In this document: piece after piece, positions 36,510-45,944 of the stretch
Position numbering within the stretch: the stretch's first letter is position 1
Layout: each line of letters begins with the position of its first letter
From: Mesorhizobium sp. WSM4306
GTDB taxonomy: Bacteria; Pseudomonadota; Alphaproteobacteria; Rhizobiales; Rhizobiaceae
Reading direction: 5' to 3'
Assembly (NCBI RefSeq): GCF_007003975.1
Contig: NZ_VFTC01000034.1
Coordinates: 1 to 62,651 of the forward strand
Length of the DNA: 62,651 bases
Program-made: the position numbers and the translations under genes
Notes under the pieces: generated by a model
What the model saw: only the letters and a program-made list of their open reading frames with translations
The model's database searches: none
Told to the model about the DNA's origin: nothing

Positions 36510-37541
36510 ATGGCGCTCGCCAGAGGCCGGCGCACCGACCGCCGCATCGACTATTGGCCGGGCTTCGTCGACGCGCTGTCGACGCTGTTGCTCGCCATCA
36601 TGTTCCTGCTCACCGTCTTCGTGCTGGCGCAGTTCCTGCTCGGCCGCGAAATCTCCGGCAAGGACACCGTGCTTTCGCGCCTCAACTCGCAGATCAACGA
36701 ACTGACGCAGTTGCTGGCGCTGGAGCGCTCGACGACGCAGGACAAGGATGATTCGCTGGCCAATCTGCAGGCCTCGCTGTCGGCGGCGGAAGCCGAGAAG
36801 AGCCGGCTGGAGCAATTGCTCGCGCAAGGCGCCGGCGCCGGCGACGCCGCCAACCAGCGTGCGGCTCAACTGGGCGGCGAACTCGACAATCAGCGCCAGA
36901 TCAGCCAGCAGGCGCTGAGCCAGGTCGAGATCCTCAACCAGCAGATCGCGGCGTTGCGCAAGCAGATCGGCGCGCTCGAGGACGCCCTCAATGTGTCTGA
37001 AACGCGCGACCGCGATTCCAACACCAAGATCGCCGATCTCGGCCGTCGGCTGAACGTCGCGCTGGCGCAGCGCGTGCAGGAGCTGAACCGCTACCGCTCC
37101 GACTTTTTCGGCCGGTTGCGCGAAATCCTCGCCGACCGCGAGAACATCCGCATCGTCGGCGACCGCTTCGTCTTCCAGTCGGAAGTGCTGTTTCCGACCG
37201 GCTCGGAAGTGATCAACGATGCCGGCAAGGTCGAGATGAAGAAGCTCGCCGACGCCATCATCGAACTGCAAAAGGAAATTCCGCCGGAGATCAACTGGGT
37301 GCTGCGCGTCGACGGCCACACCGACAACAAGCCGCTGTCGGGCACCGGTCGCTATCGCGACAATTGGGAGTTGTCGACGGCGCGCTCGACCTCGGTGGTC
37401 AAGTTCCTGATCGAGAATGGCGTGCCAGCCAACCGGCTGGTCGCCGCCGGCTTCGGCGAATTCCAGCCGCTCGACCCCGCCGACACCGAAGACGCCCGCA
37501 ACAAGAACCGCCGCATTGAACTGAAGCTCACCGAACGGTGA
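36510..37541 (+). CDS. MotB/OmpA-family stator partner
   Basis: This 343-residue protein has a cytoplasmic basic start, one membrane helix (YWPGFVDALSTLLLAIMFLLTVFVLAQFLL) with the MotB-type proton Asp at 21, a long periplasmic coiled coil (about 45-190) and a C-terminal OmpA peptidoglycan-binding domain (VLRVDGHTDNKPLSG, NWELSTARSTSVVKFLIENGV, NKNRRIELKL). With the preceding gene it would form a peptidoglycan-anchored, proton-driven stator. What it turns or pulls is unknown. Confidence 0.88.
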   Translation: MALARGRRTDRRIDYWPGFVDALSTLLLAIMFLLTVFVLAQFLLGREISGKDTVLSRLNSQINELTQLLALERSTTQDKDDSLANLQASLSAAEAEKSRLEQLLAQGAGAGDAANQRAAQLGGELDNQRQISQQALSQVEILNQQIAALRKQIGALEDALNVSETRDRDSNTKIADLGRRLNVALAQRVQELNRYRSDFFGRLREILADRENIRIVGDRFVFQSEVLFPTGSEVINDAGKVEMKKLADAIIELQKEIPPEINWVLRVDGHTDNKPLSGTGRYRDNWELSTARSTSVVKFLIENGVPANRLVAAGFGEFQPLDPADTEDARNKNRRIELKLTER

Positions 37542-37665
37542 TTGTTGGTCACGCGAATTTGTTCCCCGCCTCAACTCTAGGGCGCAAGCAAGGTCTGAAA
37601 ACATTATCTTTTTTAATTACACTTCGGGTTTTTAGGCTCCTCGCGCGGGATCCGAGGGCGTCTTT

Positions 37666-38019
37666 TTACCAGCCGAGCAAGAGCGCGACGAGCGCAACCA
37701 CCGCTGGCACGGTCTGGATATACAGGATCTTCCTGCTGGCGGTCGCCGCGCCATATAGCCCGGCGATGGCGACGCAAAGCAGGAAGAACACCTTGACCTG
37801 GAATCCGGCCGCGCCGAGATAGAGGCCCCAGATCAGCCCGGCCGCAAGGAAGCCGTTGTAAAGCCCCTGATTGGCGGCCAGCACTTTCGATGCGCTGGCG
37901 AAGTCCGGCTTGAGGTTGAACGCCTTGTGGCCACGCGGCGTGTCCCATGCCACCATCTCCAGATAGACGATGTAGCAGTGGATCAGCGCCACCAGCCCGA
38001 CCAGTATGTTGGCGATCAT
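37666..38019 (-). CDS. DUF1304 family membrane protein
   Basis: A 117-residue protein with four helices (MIANILVGLVALIHCYIVYLEMVAW, ANQGLYNGFLAAGLIWGLYL, VKVFFLLCVAIAGLYGAATA, and a C-terminal helix). MVAWDTPRGHKAFNL and NQGLYNGFLAAGL are family signatures. Start 38019 has GGGGGAGAAGAC upstream; the 55 codons before it overlap the next gene's promoter. Function unknown. Confidence 0.88.
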   Translation of the reverse strand: MIANILVGLVALIHCYIVYLEMVAWDTPRGHKAFNLKPDFASASKVLAANQGLYNGFLAAGLIWGLYLGAAGFQVKVFFLLCVAIAGLYGAATASRKILYIQTVPAVVALVALLLGW

Positions 38020-38182
38020 GTCTTCTCCCCCAGGTGGCATCACGCCGTCGGGCCATATTGAGCACGCCCGCCACGGCGCGCAAGCTCGCGCCGTCTTGCG
38101 CCCATTAACCGACATTTGTGCAGGGTTGCCAATGCCGCCACATTGGTATCTTTTCCCGCCGTCCAAAACCGCGGAACCTGCC

Positions 38183-39667
38183 ATGTCCTTTCAGAAACTC
38201 GATGATCTCGGCCACAAGCTCGAAGCGCTGGAACATGCGCTCGCCATCCTCGGCGCCGATGAGGCGACCCACATGGCTGTCGGCGGCGGTGAGAAGCGCG
38301 CCGAAGCCATGTCTTCGCTTGCCGGCATGCTGCATGCCCGGGCAACGGCGCCGGAAATCGCCGACTGGCTCGCCGCCGCCGAACAAGAGGTGCTGAACGA
38401 GGAGCAGCAGGCGGCGGTCCGGGAATTGCGCCGGCAATACACCAACCTGACCTGCCTGCCGGTCGAGTTCGTCGAGCGCCAGACGGTGGCGCGCATGCGC
38501 TCCGAGCAGCTCTGGCGTGACCTTCGCGCCAAGAACGACTGGGCAGGCTTCCTGCCGGCGCTCGAAGGTGTCATCGCGCTGGTGCGCGAGGAGGCTGCGC
38601 TGCGCGCCGAAGCGCTCGGCCTCGATCCCTACGACGCGCTGATGGAGCAATACGATCCCGGCAACCGCACCGCCGACATCACGCCGGTGTTCACGGAACT
38701 CAAGACATTCCTGAAGGGCTTCGTGCCGCAAGCGCTGGCCGTGCAGGAAGAACGGCTGGCCAAACGCCCGTTGAAGCCGCTTTCGGGCAGCTATGCGATC
38801 GACCGGCAGCGCGAGCTTGGCCTCGCCATGATGGCGGCGGTTGGCTTCGACCTCACCCATGGCTCGCTGTCGGTGTCGCATCATCCTTTCTGCGGCGGCG
38901 TGCCGAGCGACGTGCGCATCACCACCCGCTACAAGACCTCGGATTTCCTGTCGGCACTGATGGGCGTGCTGCACGAGACCGGCCACGCGCTCTACGAACA
39001 GAACCTGCCGAAGGCCTGGGCGCACTGGCCGCTGGGGAAGGCGCGCGGCATGGCGGTGCATGAAAGCCAGAGCCTGTTCGTCGAGAAGCAGATCGGCCGC
39101 AACCCCGAATTCTGGCGCTGGGCGCTGCCGGTGGTCGAAAAGCATCTCGGCGAAGCCTGGTCGCTCGACGACATCCTGCCCCATGTACACCGGGTCGAGC
39201 GCGGCCTGATCCGCGTTGACGCCGACGAGGTCACCTATCCGCTGCATGTCATCCTTCGCTACGAGCTGGAGCAGGAGCTTGTCTCGGGGCGGCTGCAGGC
39301 CGCCGACCTGCCCGAGGCGTGGGACGCCAAGATGCGGGAGTATCTTGGCCTGTCGACCATAGACAATCCGGCCGACGGGCCGATGCAGGACGTGCATTGG
39401 CCAGGTGCGGCCTTCGGCTATTTCCCGTCCTATACGCTGGGCGCCATGATGGCGGCGCAGCAATGGGCGGCGCTGACCAGCGAGCATCCTTCCGCCGACG
39501 ACGACCTGGCAAAAGGAAATTTCGAGGCAATCAACGGCTGGCGTCGCGACAGGATCTGGTCGCAGGGCTCACACTGGTCGACGCCCGACCTGCTCGAACG
39601 CGCCACCGGCGAAAAACTGAATGCCGCGCATTTCACCCGTCACCTGCAGCAGCGATACGGGGCTTGA
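38183..39667 (+). CDS. M32 carboxypeptidase (thermostable carboxypeptidase 1 type)
   Basis: A 494-residue zinc carboxypeptidase of family M32. The zinc site HETGH is at residues 264-268, followed by the third-ligand helix HESQSLFVEKQIGRN and the family motifs DVRITTRYKTSDF and PSYTLGAMMAAQQW. It removes C-terminal residues from peptides in the cytoplasm. ATG 38183 (MSFQKLDDLGHKLEALEH) is the family start; open frame upstream is unsupported. Confidence 0.95.
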   Translation: MSFQKLDDLGHKLEALEHALAILGADEATHMAVGGGEKRAEAMSSLAGMLHARATAPEIADWLAAAEQEVLNEEQQAAVRELRRQYTNLTCLPVEFVERQTVARMRSEQLWRDLRAKNDWAGFLPALEGVIALVREEAALRAEALGLDPYDALMEQYDPGNRTADITPVFTELKTFLKGFVPQALAVQEERLAKRPLKPLSGSYAIDRQRELGLAMMAAVGFDLTHGSLSVSHHPFCGGVPSDVRITTRYKTSDFLSALMGVLHETGHALYEQNLPKAWAHWPLGKARGMAVHESQSLFVEKQIGRNPEFWRWALPVVEKHLGEAWSLDDILPHVHRVERGLIRVDADEVTYPLHVILRYELEQELVSGRLQAADLPEAWDAKMREYLGLSTIDNPADGPMQDVHWPGAAFGYFPSYTLGAMMAAQQWAALTSEHPSADDDLAKGNFEAINGWRRDRIWSQGSHWSTPDLLERATGEKLNAAHFTRHLQQRYGA

Positions 39668-39769
39668 GCCATTTCGGCTGGCACGGCATCCAAAAACATA
39701 GGGCATGGTCTTTACTTCTGCCGGAAAGCCTTTGACAAAAGGGCTCTTTGGAGCGCTGGCGAAACTGGA

Positions 39770-41887
39770 ATGTCGGTCTGTATTGATTTTCGTGTGGTCA
39801 AGTCTTGCTGGCGGCTCATTGCTTTCGCCCTGTTTCTGATCAGCTTGAGTTCTCCGGCCCTGTCCGACGAGGTCGTCCTTGTCGGACCAGCGCCGGCCTG
39901 GACGAGGCTGATCGATGTTCCCTCGGCTGACGCCACCCGATCCGACCAGATCAGGAACGGCATCTCGTGGCTGCTCTCGGACGACCAGATCGCTCGCCGC
40001 ACCGGCGGCTACGACGAGTACTCCCGCACGGTCTACAAGATCGTCGACCGGCCCGGGCTCGAGCAAGGCGCCGGAATCGACCTGCAGTTCGATCCGTCGC
40101 GGCACAAAGTCACCTTGAACCATCTGCGCATCATCCGCGATGGCGCCGTGATCGACCGGCTGGCAAGCACGAAATTCGATATTTTCAGGCAGGAAAAGGA
40201 CGCTGAGAAAGGCCTGTACGACGGCTGGCTGACGGCCCACGTCAACGTCGAAGATGTGCGTGTCGGTGACATTGTCGACTATGCGACGACCTACGAAATC
40301 ACGCCGCTTGTCGGCAAGGATCTTTTCTTTTTCAGCTTTGCGACCGAGTGGGAAGAGCCGGTGGCGCTCATCCGCGCAAACATCACCTGGCCCGCCAGTC
40401 AGCCGCTTCAGATCAAGGCAAGAGGAACGGAATTCAAGCCGACAATCTCGTCGTCGGGATCGGACGCGGTCTATTTGTGGGAGATCCGCAATCCGAAGCC
40501 GGTCAAGGTCGAGGACAACCTGCCGGTGCAATATCCGGCCTGGGGGTCCGTCGACGTGGCCTCGACCGCAGACTGGCAAAGTGTCGTCGACGCCATTGCG
40601 CCCCACTACAGGCCGGTGACCGATTTTCCCGCCGACTTCGCAGCCAAGCTCGACGACATCGCCGTCAAGCATCCTGTGGCCGAAGACCGGATGATCCAGG
40701 CGACGCGGCTGGTGCAGGACCAGATCCGTTATGTCAGCCTGTCGATCGGTGCAGGATCCTACATTCCACGCGATCCGGCAACTGTCCTGCAAAGCGGGTT
40801 TGGCGATTGCAAGGACAAGGCACTGCTGCTTGCCTCGTCGCTTGTGCGACTTGGCATTTCTGCCGAAGTCGCCCTGGCCGATCTCGATCATGGGCGGGCT
40901 CTCGACCAGCACCTGCCGGCGCTGCGCGATTTCGACCATGCCATCGTCAAGGCGAAGATCGGAACCCAGACATACTGGCTGGATGCCACCAATGACCTTC
41001 AGGGCGGCAAGGCATACAATCTTGCGCAGGCCGATTTTGGGTTCGCGCTGCCGCTTTCCAGCACCGGCGGATTGGAGAAGATGCCAACCCCGGAGCTGAC
41101 CAACCCGTCGATCCAGGTCGCCGAAGAATTCGACTTTCCCGAGAAGCCGGGCGATCCGTTGTCGCTGACGGTCTTTTCCATGTACGAAGGCGCCGACGCC
41201 GACTCGATGCGCAACAGGCTGGCTGGCCAGTCGCTGACCGAGCTGTCGGACAACTACCTGAAATATTACAGCAAGCAGTATCCGGGCATTCAAAGCACCG
41301 CAAAGCTGGAAATCCTAGATCGACGCGACGGCAACGTCGTCAGCGTTAAAGAAAGCTATTCATTGCCGGCGCAGGCGCTGGCGGCCAACGACCTTGCCAA
41401 GAATTTTCCTATCCAGGCGGCGGATCTCGGCAACTATCTCCCGGCCCCGACCATCGTCGGCCGTCGCGGCCCGATATCGCTCGGCACTCCGTATTACCGT
41501 CGCCACAGCGTGACGGCGCGCAACCTCAAAGCGAGGTTTTCCGGCGAGGAAATAAAGAACATCGTGACACCCTATGTGTCGCTGAAGACGTCCTGGAGCA
41601 ACACGGCAACCGAATTCCGGGTGGAATGGAATCTGCAAACGCTGGCAAGGGAAGTTCCTGCCACGGCGATTGCGGATTATCTGAAATCCGTCGAGGACAT
41701 CTCAAAGGACGTTCAGTGGCAGTATGACTTTACCTACATCGATCCGCCGCCCGCCGAAGTGAAGGTCAGCGATCCGGACACGCAACAGCGACAGGTCATC
41801 GCCAGCATGTTCCTGTTGACCTTGTTCGTCGGCGTCCCGGTATTCATCGCTATCCGGCGTGGCCGGCGCCAGCCTGCCCGCGGCTGA
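39770..41887 (+). CDS. DUF3857 / transglutaminase-like exported protein
   Basis: A 705-residue protein with a signal peptide (LIAFALFLISLSSPALS), an N-terminal DUF3857 beta domain, a transglutaminase-like core and one C-terminal membrane helix (IASMFLLTLFVGVPVFIAI) before a basic tail. The catalytic triad is visible: Cys347 in GDCKDK, His390 in FDHAIV and Asp405 in WLDAT. It is probably a periplasmic enzyme or peptidase-like factor tethered to the inner membrane. Substrate unknown. Confidence 0.86.
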   Translation: MSVCIDFRVVKSCWRLIAFALFLISLSSPALSDEVVLVGPAPAWTRLIDVPSADATRSDQIRNGISWLLSDDQIARRTGGYDEYSRTVYKIVDRPGLEQGAGIDLQFDPSRHKVTLNHLRIIRDGAVIDRLASTKFDIFRQEKDAEKGLYDGWLTAHVNVEDVRVGDIVDYATTYEITPLVGKDLFFFSFATEWEEPVALIRANITWPASQPLQIKARGTEFKPTISSSGSDAVYLWEIRNPKPVKVEDNLPVQYPAWGSVDVASTADWQSVVDAIAPHYRPVTDFPADFAAKLDDIAVKHPVAEDRMIQATRLVQDQIRYVSLSIGAGSYIPRDPATVLQSGFGDCKDKALLLASSLVRLGISAEVALADLDHGRALDQHLPALRDFDHAIVKAKIGTQTYWLDATNDLQGGKAYNLAQADFGFALPLSSTGGLEKMPTPELTNPSIQVAEEFDFPEKPGDPLSLTVFSMYEGADADSMRNRLAGQSLTELSDNYLKYYSKQYPGIQSTAKLEILDRRDGNVVSVKESYSLPAQALAANDLAKNFPIQAADLGNYLPAPTIVGRRGPISLGTPYYRRHSVTARNLKARFSGEEIKNIVTPYVSLKTSWSNTATEFRVEWNLQTLAREVPATAIADYLKSVEDISKDVQWQYDFTYIDPPPAEVKVSDPDTQQRQVIASMFLLTLFVGVPVFIAIRRGRRQPARG

Positions 41888-41908
41888 ACTCTATCTGCGC
41901 AGCAGCAC

Positions 41909-43647
41909 CTACTCCGCGGCGCCCCTGAATGCGCTGGCTCCGGTTTCGAACTGCAGCTTGGCCAGCCGCGCGTAGATACCGCCTTTTGCAACCAGGCTCT
42001 GATGCGTGCCTTCCTCGACGATGCGGCCACCATCCATGACCAGGATACGGTCGGCCTTCAGCACCGTTGCCAGACGGTGGGCGATGACGATGGTGGTGCG
42101 GCCCTGCATCAACCGTTCCAGCGCCGTCTGCACCAGTGTTTCGCTTTCGGCATCGAGCGCCGAGGTCGCCTCGTCGAGCAACAGGATCGGCGCATCGCGC
42201 AGGATGGCGCGGGCGATCGCCACGCGCTGGCGCTGGCCGCCGGACAAGGTCACGCCGCGCTCGCCGACTTGGGCATCATAGCCCTTGTCGAGTTTGAGGA
42301 TGAATTCGTCGGCCAGCGCGTCCCTGGCGGCCGTCTCGATCTCGGCATTCGTGGCGCCCGGCCGGCCAAAGCCGATATTGTCGCGCGCACTCGCCGCAAA
42401 AATGGTGACATCCTGCGGCACGATGGCGATGCGCTCCCGGACATCGGCCGGATCGGCCTCGCGCACGTCGACGCCGTCGATGGCGATGCGGCCAGTCTCG
42501 GGATCGTAGAAGCGCAGGATCAGCGAAAAGACCGTGCTTTTCCCCGCGCCCGAGGGCCCGACCGCGCCGGATAGGAGAAGGAGACATCGTCGAAGCTGAT
42601 CGCGCCCTTCGCCTTGGCCGGCAGCTGCAGCGGCCTCGCAGGCGCCAGGATCGCCGGCGTCTCGTCGAGGATCTCGGTCAGCCGTTCGGCCGCACCCGCC
42701 GCCTGGGAGAGCTCGCCCCACACTTCCGACAGCGCGCCGAGCGCGCCGGCGGCAAACACCGAATAGAGCAGGAACTGGCCGAGCGTGCCGGGCGACATGG
42801 TGCCGGCAAGCACGTCGCGCGAACCGAACCACAGCACCGCCACGACCGAGGAAAAGATCGTGAAGATGGCAAAGAAGGTGAGGAAAGAGCGGGCGAAAAT
42901 CGACGAGCGCGCTGCCTGGAACGCGGCTTCCACCGCGGCCGAGAACCGCCCGGTGACCAGCGCCTCGTTGGTGAAGGCCTGCAGCGTGCGCACGGCGCCG
43001 ATCTGCTCGCTGGCATAGGCGGTCGCTTGCGCCAACGTGTCCTGGGCCTGCCGTGACCGGCGCCGGACCGAGCGACCGAAGGCGACCAACGGCAGCACGA
43101 TCACCGGAATGGCCGCGATGACCAGGCCGGAGAGTTTCGGGCTGGTGACGACCATCATCGCCACAGCGCCGAGGCCGAGAATGACGTTGCGCAGCGCCAC
43201 CGAGGCGGTGGCGCCGACGGCGGATTTCACCTGCGTCGTATCGGCGGCGAGCCGCGAGACGATCTCGCCCGACTGGGCAGTGTCGAAAAAGGACGGCGAC
43301 AGCGTCGTGACATGCGAAAACACATCGCTGCGGATGTCGGCGACGACCCGCTCGCCGAGCGTAATGACGAAATAGTAGCGGCCGGCCGATGCCGCCGCCA
43401 AAACGGCTGCCATCGCCACCAAAGCAGCGAAATACTCGGCGATGAAGGTGGTGCTGGACGCGCTGAAACCGAGGTCGATCATGCGCCGCACGGCGAGCGG
43501 CAGCGCCAGCGTCGTCGCCGCCGCGACGGCCAGCGAGATGACGGCGCCGATGACCAGTTTGCGGTAGCGGGCGATGTAGGGAGAGAGGCGCCTGAGCGGT
43601 CCGAGCGAGCGTCTGCGCCCGTCTTGCTCGCCGCCGATGTCCGCCAT
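41909..43647 (-). pseudogene. ABC exporter (ATPase-permease fusion), disrupted by a deletion/frameshift
   Basis: Two overlapping frames together make one MsbA/LmrA-type half-transporter. From 43647 the first frame codes for the six-helix permease and the start of the ATPase (ISFDDVSFSYPAR). The second frame enters at about 42568 with VGPSGAGKSTVFSL and continues through the Q-loop, LSGGQRQ signature, ILLLDEATSALD and IVIAHRLATV to the stop at 41909. The ~20 residues normally joining SYPAR to VGPSG (beta strands before the P-loop) are absent, and the reading frame changes at 42560-42569. The deletion cannot be a simple one-base error. Probably non-functional. Confidence 0.82.
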
Positions 43648-43851
43648 GACCGTTTCCTCTGGCCGTTCCGGTCAAGCGCCTTCAATATGCGCCTGCCACG
43701 GCCTTGTGATTCAATTCCGGCTGATGTATAGGCTCGCCGACCGTTTTAGAAGCCGTGGCTTTTCAATAGCTGCGGCTTCGAGTTTTAAAAAGGGGCGCAT
43801 CGACGCAGGCCACGGGCCCGTCGGCAGCGCCACAAGCCAGGAAGCACGACA

Positions 43852-44073
43852 ATGAAGGCCGACATCCATCCCGACTACCACACCATCAAGGTCGTCATGA
43901 CCGATGGCACCGAATATATGACCCGTTCGACCTGGGGCAAGGAAGGCGATACGATGAACCTCGATATCGACCCGACCACGCACCCGGCCTGGACCGGTGG
44001 CCAGCAAACCCTGCTCGACCGCGGCGGCCGCCTGTCGAAGTTCAAGAAGCGCTTCGAAGGTTTCGGCCTCTAA
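43852..44073 (+). CDS. rpmE: 50S ribosomal protein L31
   Basis: A 73-residue ribosomal protein starting MKADIHPDYHTIKVVMTDG and containing DIDPTTHPAWTGGQQ, the L31 signature. It lacks the four-Cys zinc site, so it is the zinc-free type. An intrinsic terminator follows 27 bp after the stop. Confidence 0.96.
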   Translation: MKADIHPDYHTIKVVMTDGTEYMTRSTWGKEGDTMNLDIDPTTHPAWTGGQQTLLDRGGRLSKFKKRFEGFGL

Positions 44074-44100
44074 GTTTTATCTGCATCGCAGAATCAAGAA

Positions 44101-44124
44101 CCCGCCCTCGTGGCGGGTTTTTTT
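44101..44124 (+). terminator. rpmE terminator
   Basis: CCCGCC-CTCGT-GGCGGG hairpin followed by seven T. Confidence 0.9.
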
Positions 44125-44136
44125 GTTGCCGTGACA

Positions 44137-44351
44137 GCCACCTTCTCCCCGTCACTATACGGGGAGAAGGTGCCGGCAGGCGGATGAGGGGCAGCGCCAG
44201 CGTCGGTAAGTTTGGTCATCAGCAAAATAGCCAGCTTGGGGTATTCGGCGGCTTGCCCCGGCAAAGCGAAGTTAAATTTTCTAAGCTTGCTCTGCCCCTC
44301 ACCTGCCTGCCGGCATCCTCTGCCCGTATAGAGACGGGGGGAGGAGCGCTG
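44137..44351. repeat. Inverted pair of ~60-bp repeats
   Basis: AGCCACCTTCTCCCCGTCAC ... GGCAGGCGGATGAGGGGCAG at 44137-44200 is met in reverse at 44289-44351 (CTGCCCCTCACCTGCCTGCC ... CCCGTATAGAGACGGGG). The left arm also contains its own palindrome (CCTTCTCCCCGT/ACGGGGAGAAGG). They flank about 90 bp of AT-richer DNA without a gene. Sequences of this kind are common between genes in rhizobia; the arrangement suggests a non-autonomous element. Confidence 0.7.
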
Positions 44352-44355
44352 TCTC

Positions 44356-44997
44356 CTACCCTTCCAATAACTCCCGCAGCGCCATGCGCTTGTAGGCGGC
44401 CACCAGCCTGTCGCCCTCCTGCCGGTCGACCGAGATCGCCAGCCGCACCGCGGCCTCGCCCATCTGCCAGACCAGAAACGCCGTCGTCTCCAGCGCCACC
44501 GGATCGGCGCCGGGTTGCAGCCGCTTGAGGACCGCGGTCAGGAATTCGGCATTGGCGCGGCTGTCGGCGAGTTCGAGCTGTCGCAGCGCCTTGTCGGCCT
44601 GCGTGCCAGACCAGATGTCGCGCATCACCGGCTCGGCCAGGAACAGCCGGTAGTAGATATCGACCAGCTCCGAAAACGCCTGCCGCAGGCCTTCAGCGTC
44701 GCTGACATCCTTGAGCGCCGAGGAAATGCAGGCCTGGCTTTCGGCGGTGTAGCGCTCGGCCAGCGCCCAGACGATCGCCCGCTTGTCGGGAAAGAACTGG
44801 TAGAGCGAACCGATCGACACCCCGGCCCGTTCAGCCACCTCGCCCATTCGCATGGCGTCGCTGCCTTGTTGGGCAATCAACGCAGAGGCTGCGGCCAGCA
44901 TCCGTTCGACCCGCTCGCGGCTGCGTTGCTGCGTCGGCGCCCGCCGCGGCGATGCGACCTGCTCCGGGGCAGATGCGGGCGCTGCTGTGTCTTCCAT
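44356..44997 (-). CDS. TetR-family regulator
   Basis: A 213-residue repressor. The DNA-binding domain is at about 25-72 (RVERMLAAASALIAQQGSDAMRMGEVAERAGVSIGSLYQFFPDKRAIVWAL), followed by a helical ligand domain. Start 44997 (MEDTAAPASAPE) has CGGAGA upstream. It is divergent from an NmrA-like gene, with a palindromic operator candidate between them. Confidence 0.92.
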   Translation of the reverse strand: MEDTAAPASAPEQVASPRRAPTQQRSRERVERMLAAASALIAQQGSDAMRMGEVAERAGVSIGSLYQFFPDKRAIVWALAERYTAESQACISSALKDVSDAEGLRQAFSELVDIYYRLFLAEPVMRDIWSGTQADKALRQLELADSRANAEFLTAVLKRLQPGADPVALETTAFLVWQMGEAAVRLAISVDRQEGDRLVAAYKRMALRELLEG

Positions 44998-45071
44998 GAC
45001 TGTCTCCGGTCTCGACAAAATTCCCAACAAACGGCTTGACTCATAAAATACGAGGGTTTATCACGTTTTGC

Positions 45072-45094
45072 AAATGTGAGGATTACTCATATTT
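45072..45094. promoter_or_regulatory. Candidate TetR operator
   Basis: AAATGTGAG-GATTA-CTCATATTT is a 9-5-9 inverted repeat with 8 of 9 arm positions matching. It lies 22 bp before the NmrA-like start. A weaker copy (CTCAT-AAAAT-ACGAG) lies at about 45040-45054. Both fit a regulator that silences its own gene and the divergent pair. Confidence 0.6.
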
Positions 45095-45115
45095 TCAAAC
45101 AGAGGAAACCACACA

Positions 45116-45943
45116 ATGACTGACACCAAACCAATCCTGATCCTCGGCGGCACCGGCAAGACCGGCCGTCGCCTCGCAGAGCGCCTGACCGCAAAGGGCG
45201 TTCCCGTGCGCATCGGCTCGCGCTCCGGCAGCCCACGCTTCGACTGGGAGGTTCCGGCGACCTGGGGCCCGGCCCTGCAAGGCGTGCGTGCCGTCTACAT
45301 CAGCTACTATCCCGACATCGCCGTGCCGGGCGCGGCCGAGACCGTCGAGGCCTTCGCCAGGCTTGCAGTGGCCAATGGCGTCACCCGGCTGGTGCTGCTC
45401 TCCGGGCGCGGCGAGACGGAGGCCCAGCGCGCCGAAGAGATGGTCAAATCCTCGGGCGCCGACTGGACGATCCTGCGCTGTGCCTGGTTTTCGCAGAACT
45501 TCAGCGAAGGCTTTCTCATCGAGTCCTTGCTCGAAGGCGAAGTTGCCTTGCCGGTCGGCACTGTCGGCGAGCCCTTTGTCGATGCCGACGACATTGCCGA
45601 CGCGGCCTTCGTCGCGCTGACCGAGCCAGGCCATGTCGGCCAGCTCTATGAGCTGACCGGGCCGCGTCTGCTGAGCTTCGCCGACGCGGTCGCCGAGATC
45701 GCCAAGGCGGCCGGGCGCGACATCCGCTATATCAAGGTCTCCCATGACGAATTCACCGCCGCGACGGCAGCACATGAACTGCCGTCCGAGATCGCCTGGC
45801 TGCTCAACGAGCTGTTCACCGAAGTGCTCGACGGCCGCAACGAGACGCTGACCGATGGCGTCCAGCGTGTGCTCGGCCGCGCGCCGAAAGACTTTTCCGC
45901 CTACGCACATGAAACCGCCGCAACCGGCATCTGGAGCAACTGA
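45116..45943 (+). CDS. NmrA-like NAD(P)-binding oxidoreductase
   Basis: A 275-residue Rossmann protein with ILGGTGKTGRRLAERL (residues 9-24), typical of NmrA/atypical SDR proteins that reduce quinones or sense redox. It lacks the classical YxxxK pair. The neighbours are a TetR repressor upstream and a DUF1772 membrane protein that starts one base after its stop, making a probable detoxification unit. Confidence 0.86.
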   Translation: MTDTKPILILGGTGKTGRRLAERLTAKGVPVRIGSRSGSPRFDWEVPATWGPALQGVRAVYISYYPDIAVPGAAETVEAFARLAVANGVTRLVLLSGRGETEAQRAEEMVKSSGADWTILRCAWFSQNFSEGFLIESLLEGEVALPVGTVGEPFVDADDIADAAFVALTEPGHVGQLYELTGPRLLSFADAVAEIAKAAGRDIRYIKVSHDEFTAATAAHELPSEIAWLLNELFTEVLDGRNETLTDGVQRVLGRAPKDFSAYAHETAATGIWSN

Positions 45944-45944
45944 G

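Noticed and set aside
35483..37541. Zorya anti-phage system (ZorA/ZorB)
   Set aside because: Only the MotA/MotB-like pair is present; the neighbours are hemolysin III-like and DUF1304 genes, with no ZorC/D/E-like helicase or nuclease.
41909..43647. Two separate genes: a permease and a stand-alone ATPase
   Set aside because: The ATPase frame has no start or ribosome site, and the conserved strand before Walker A is missing from both; one broken fused gene explains it.
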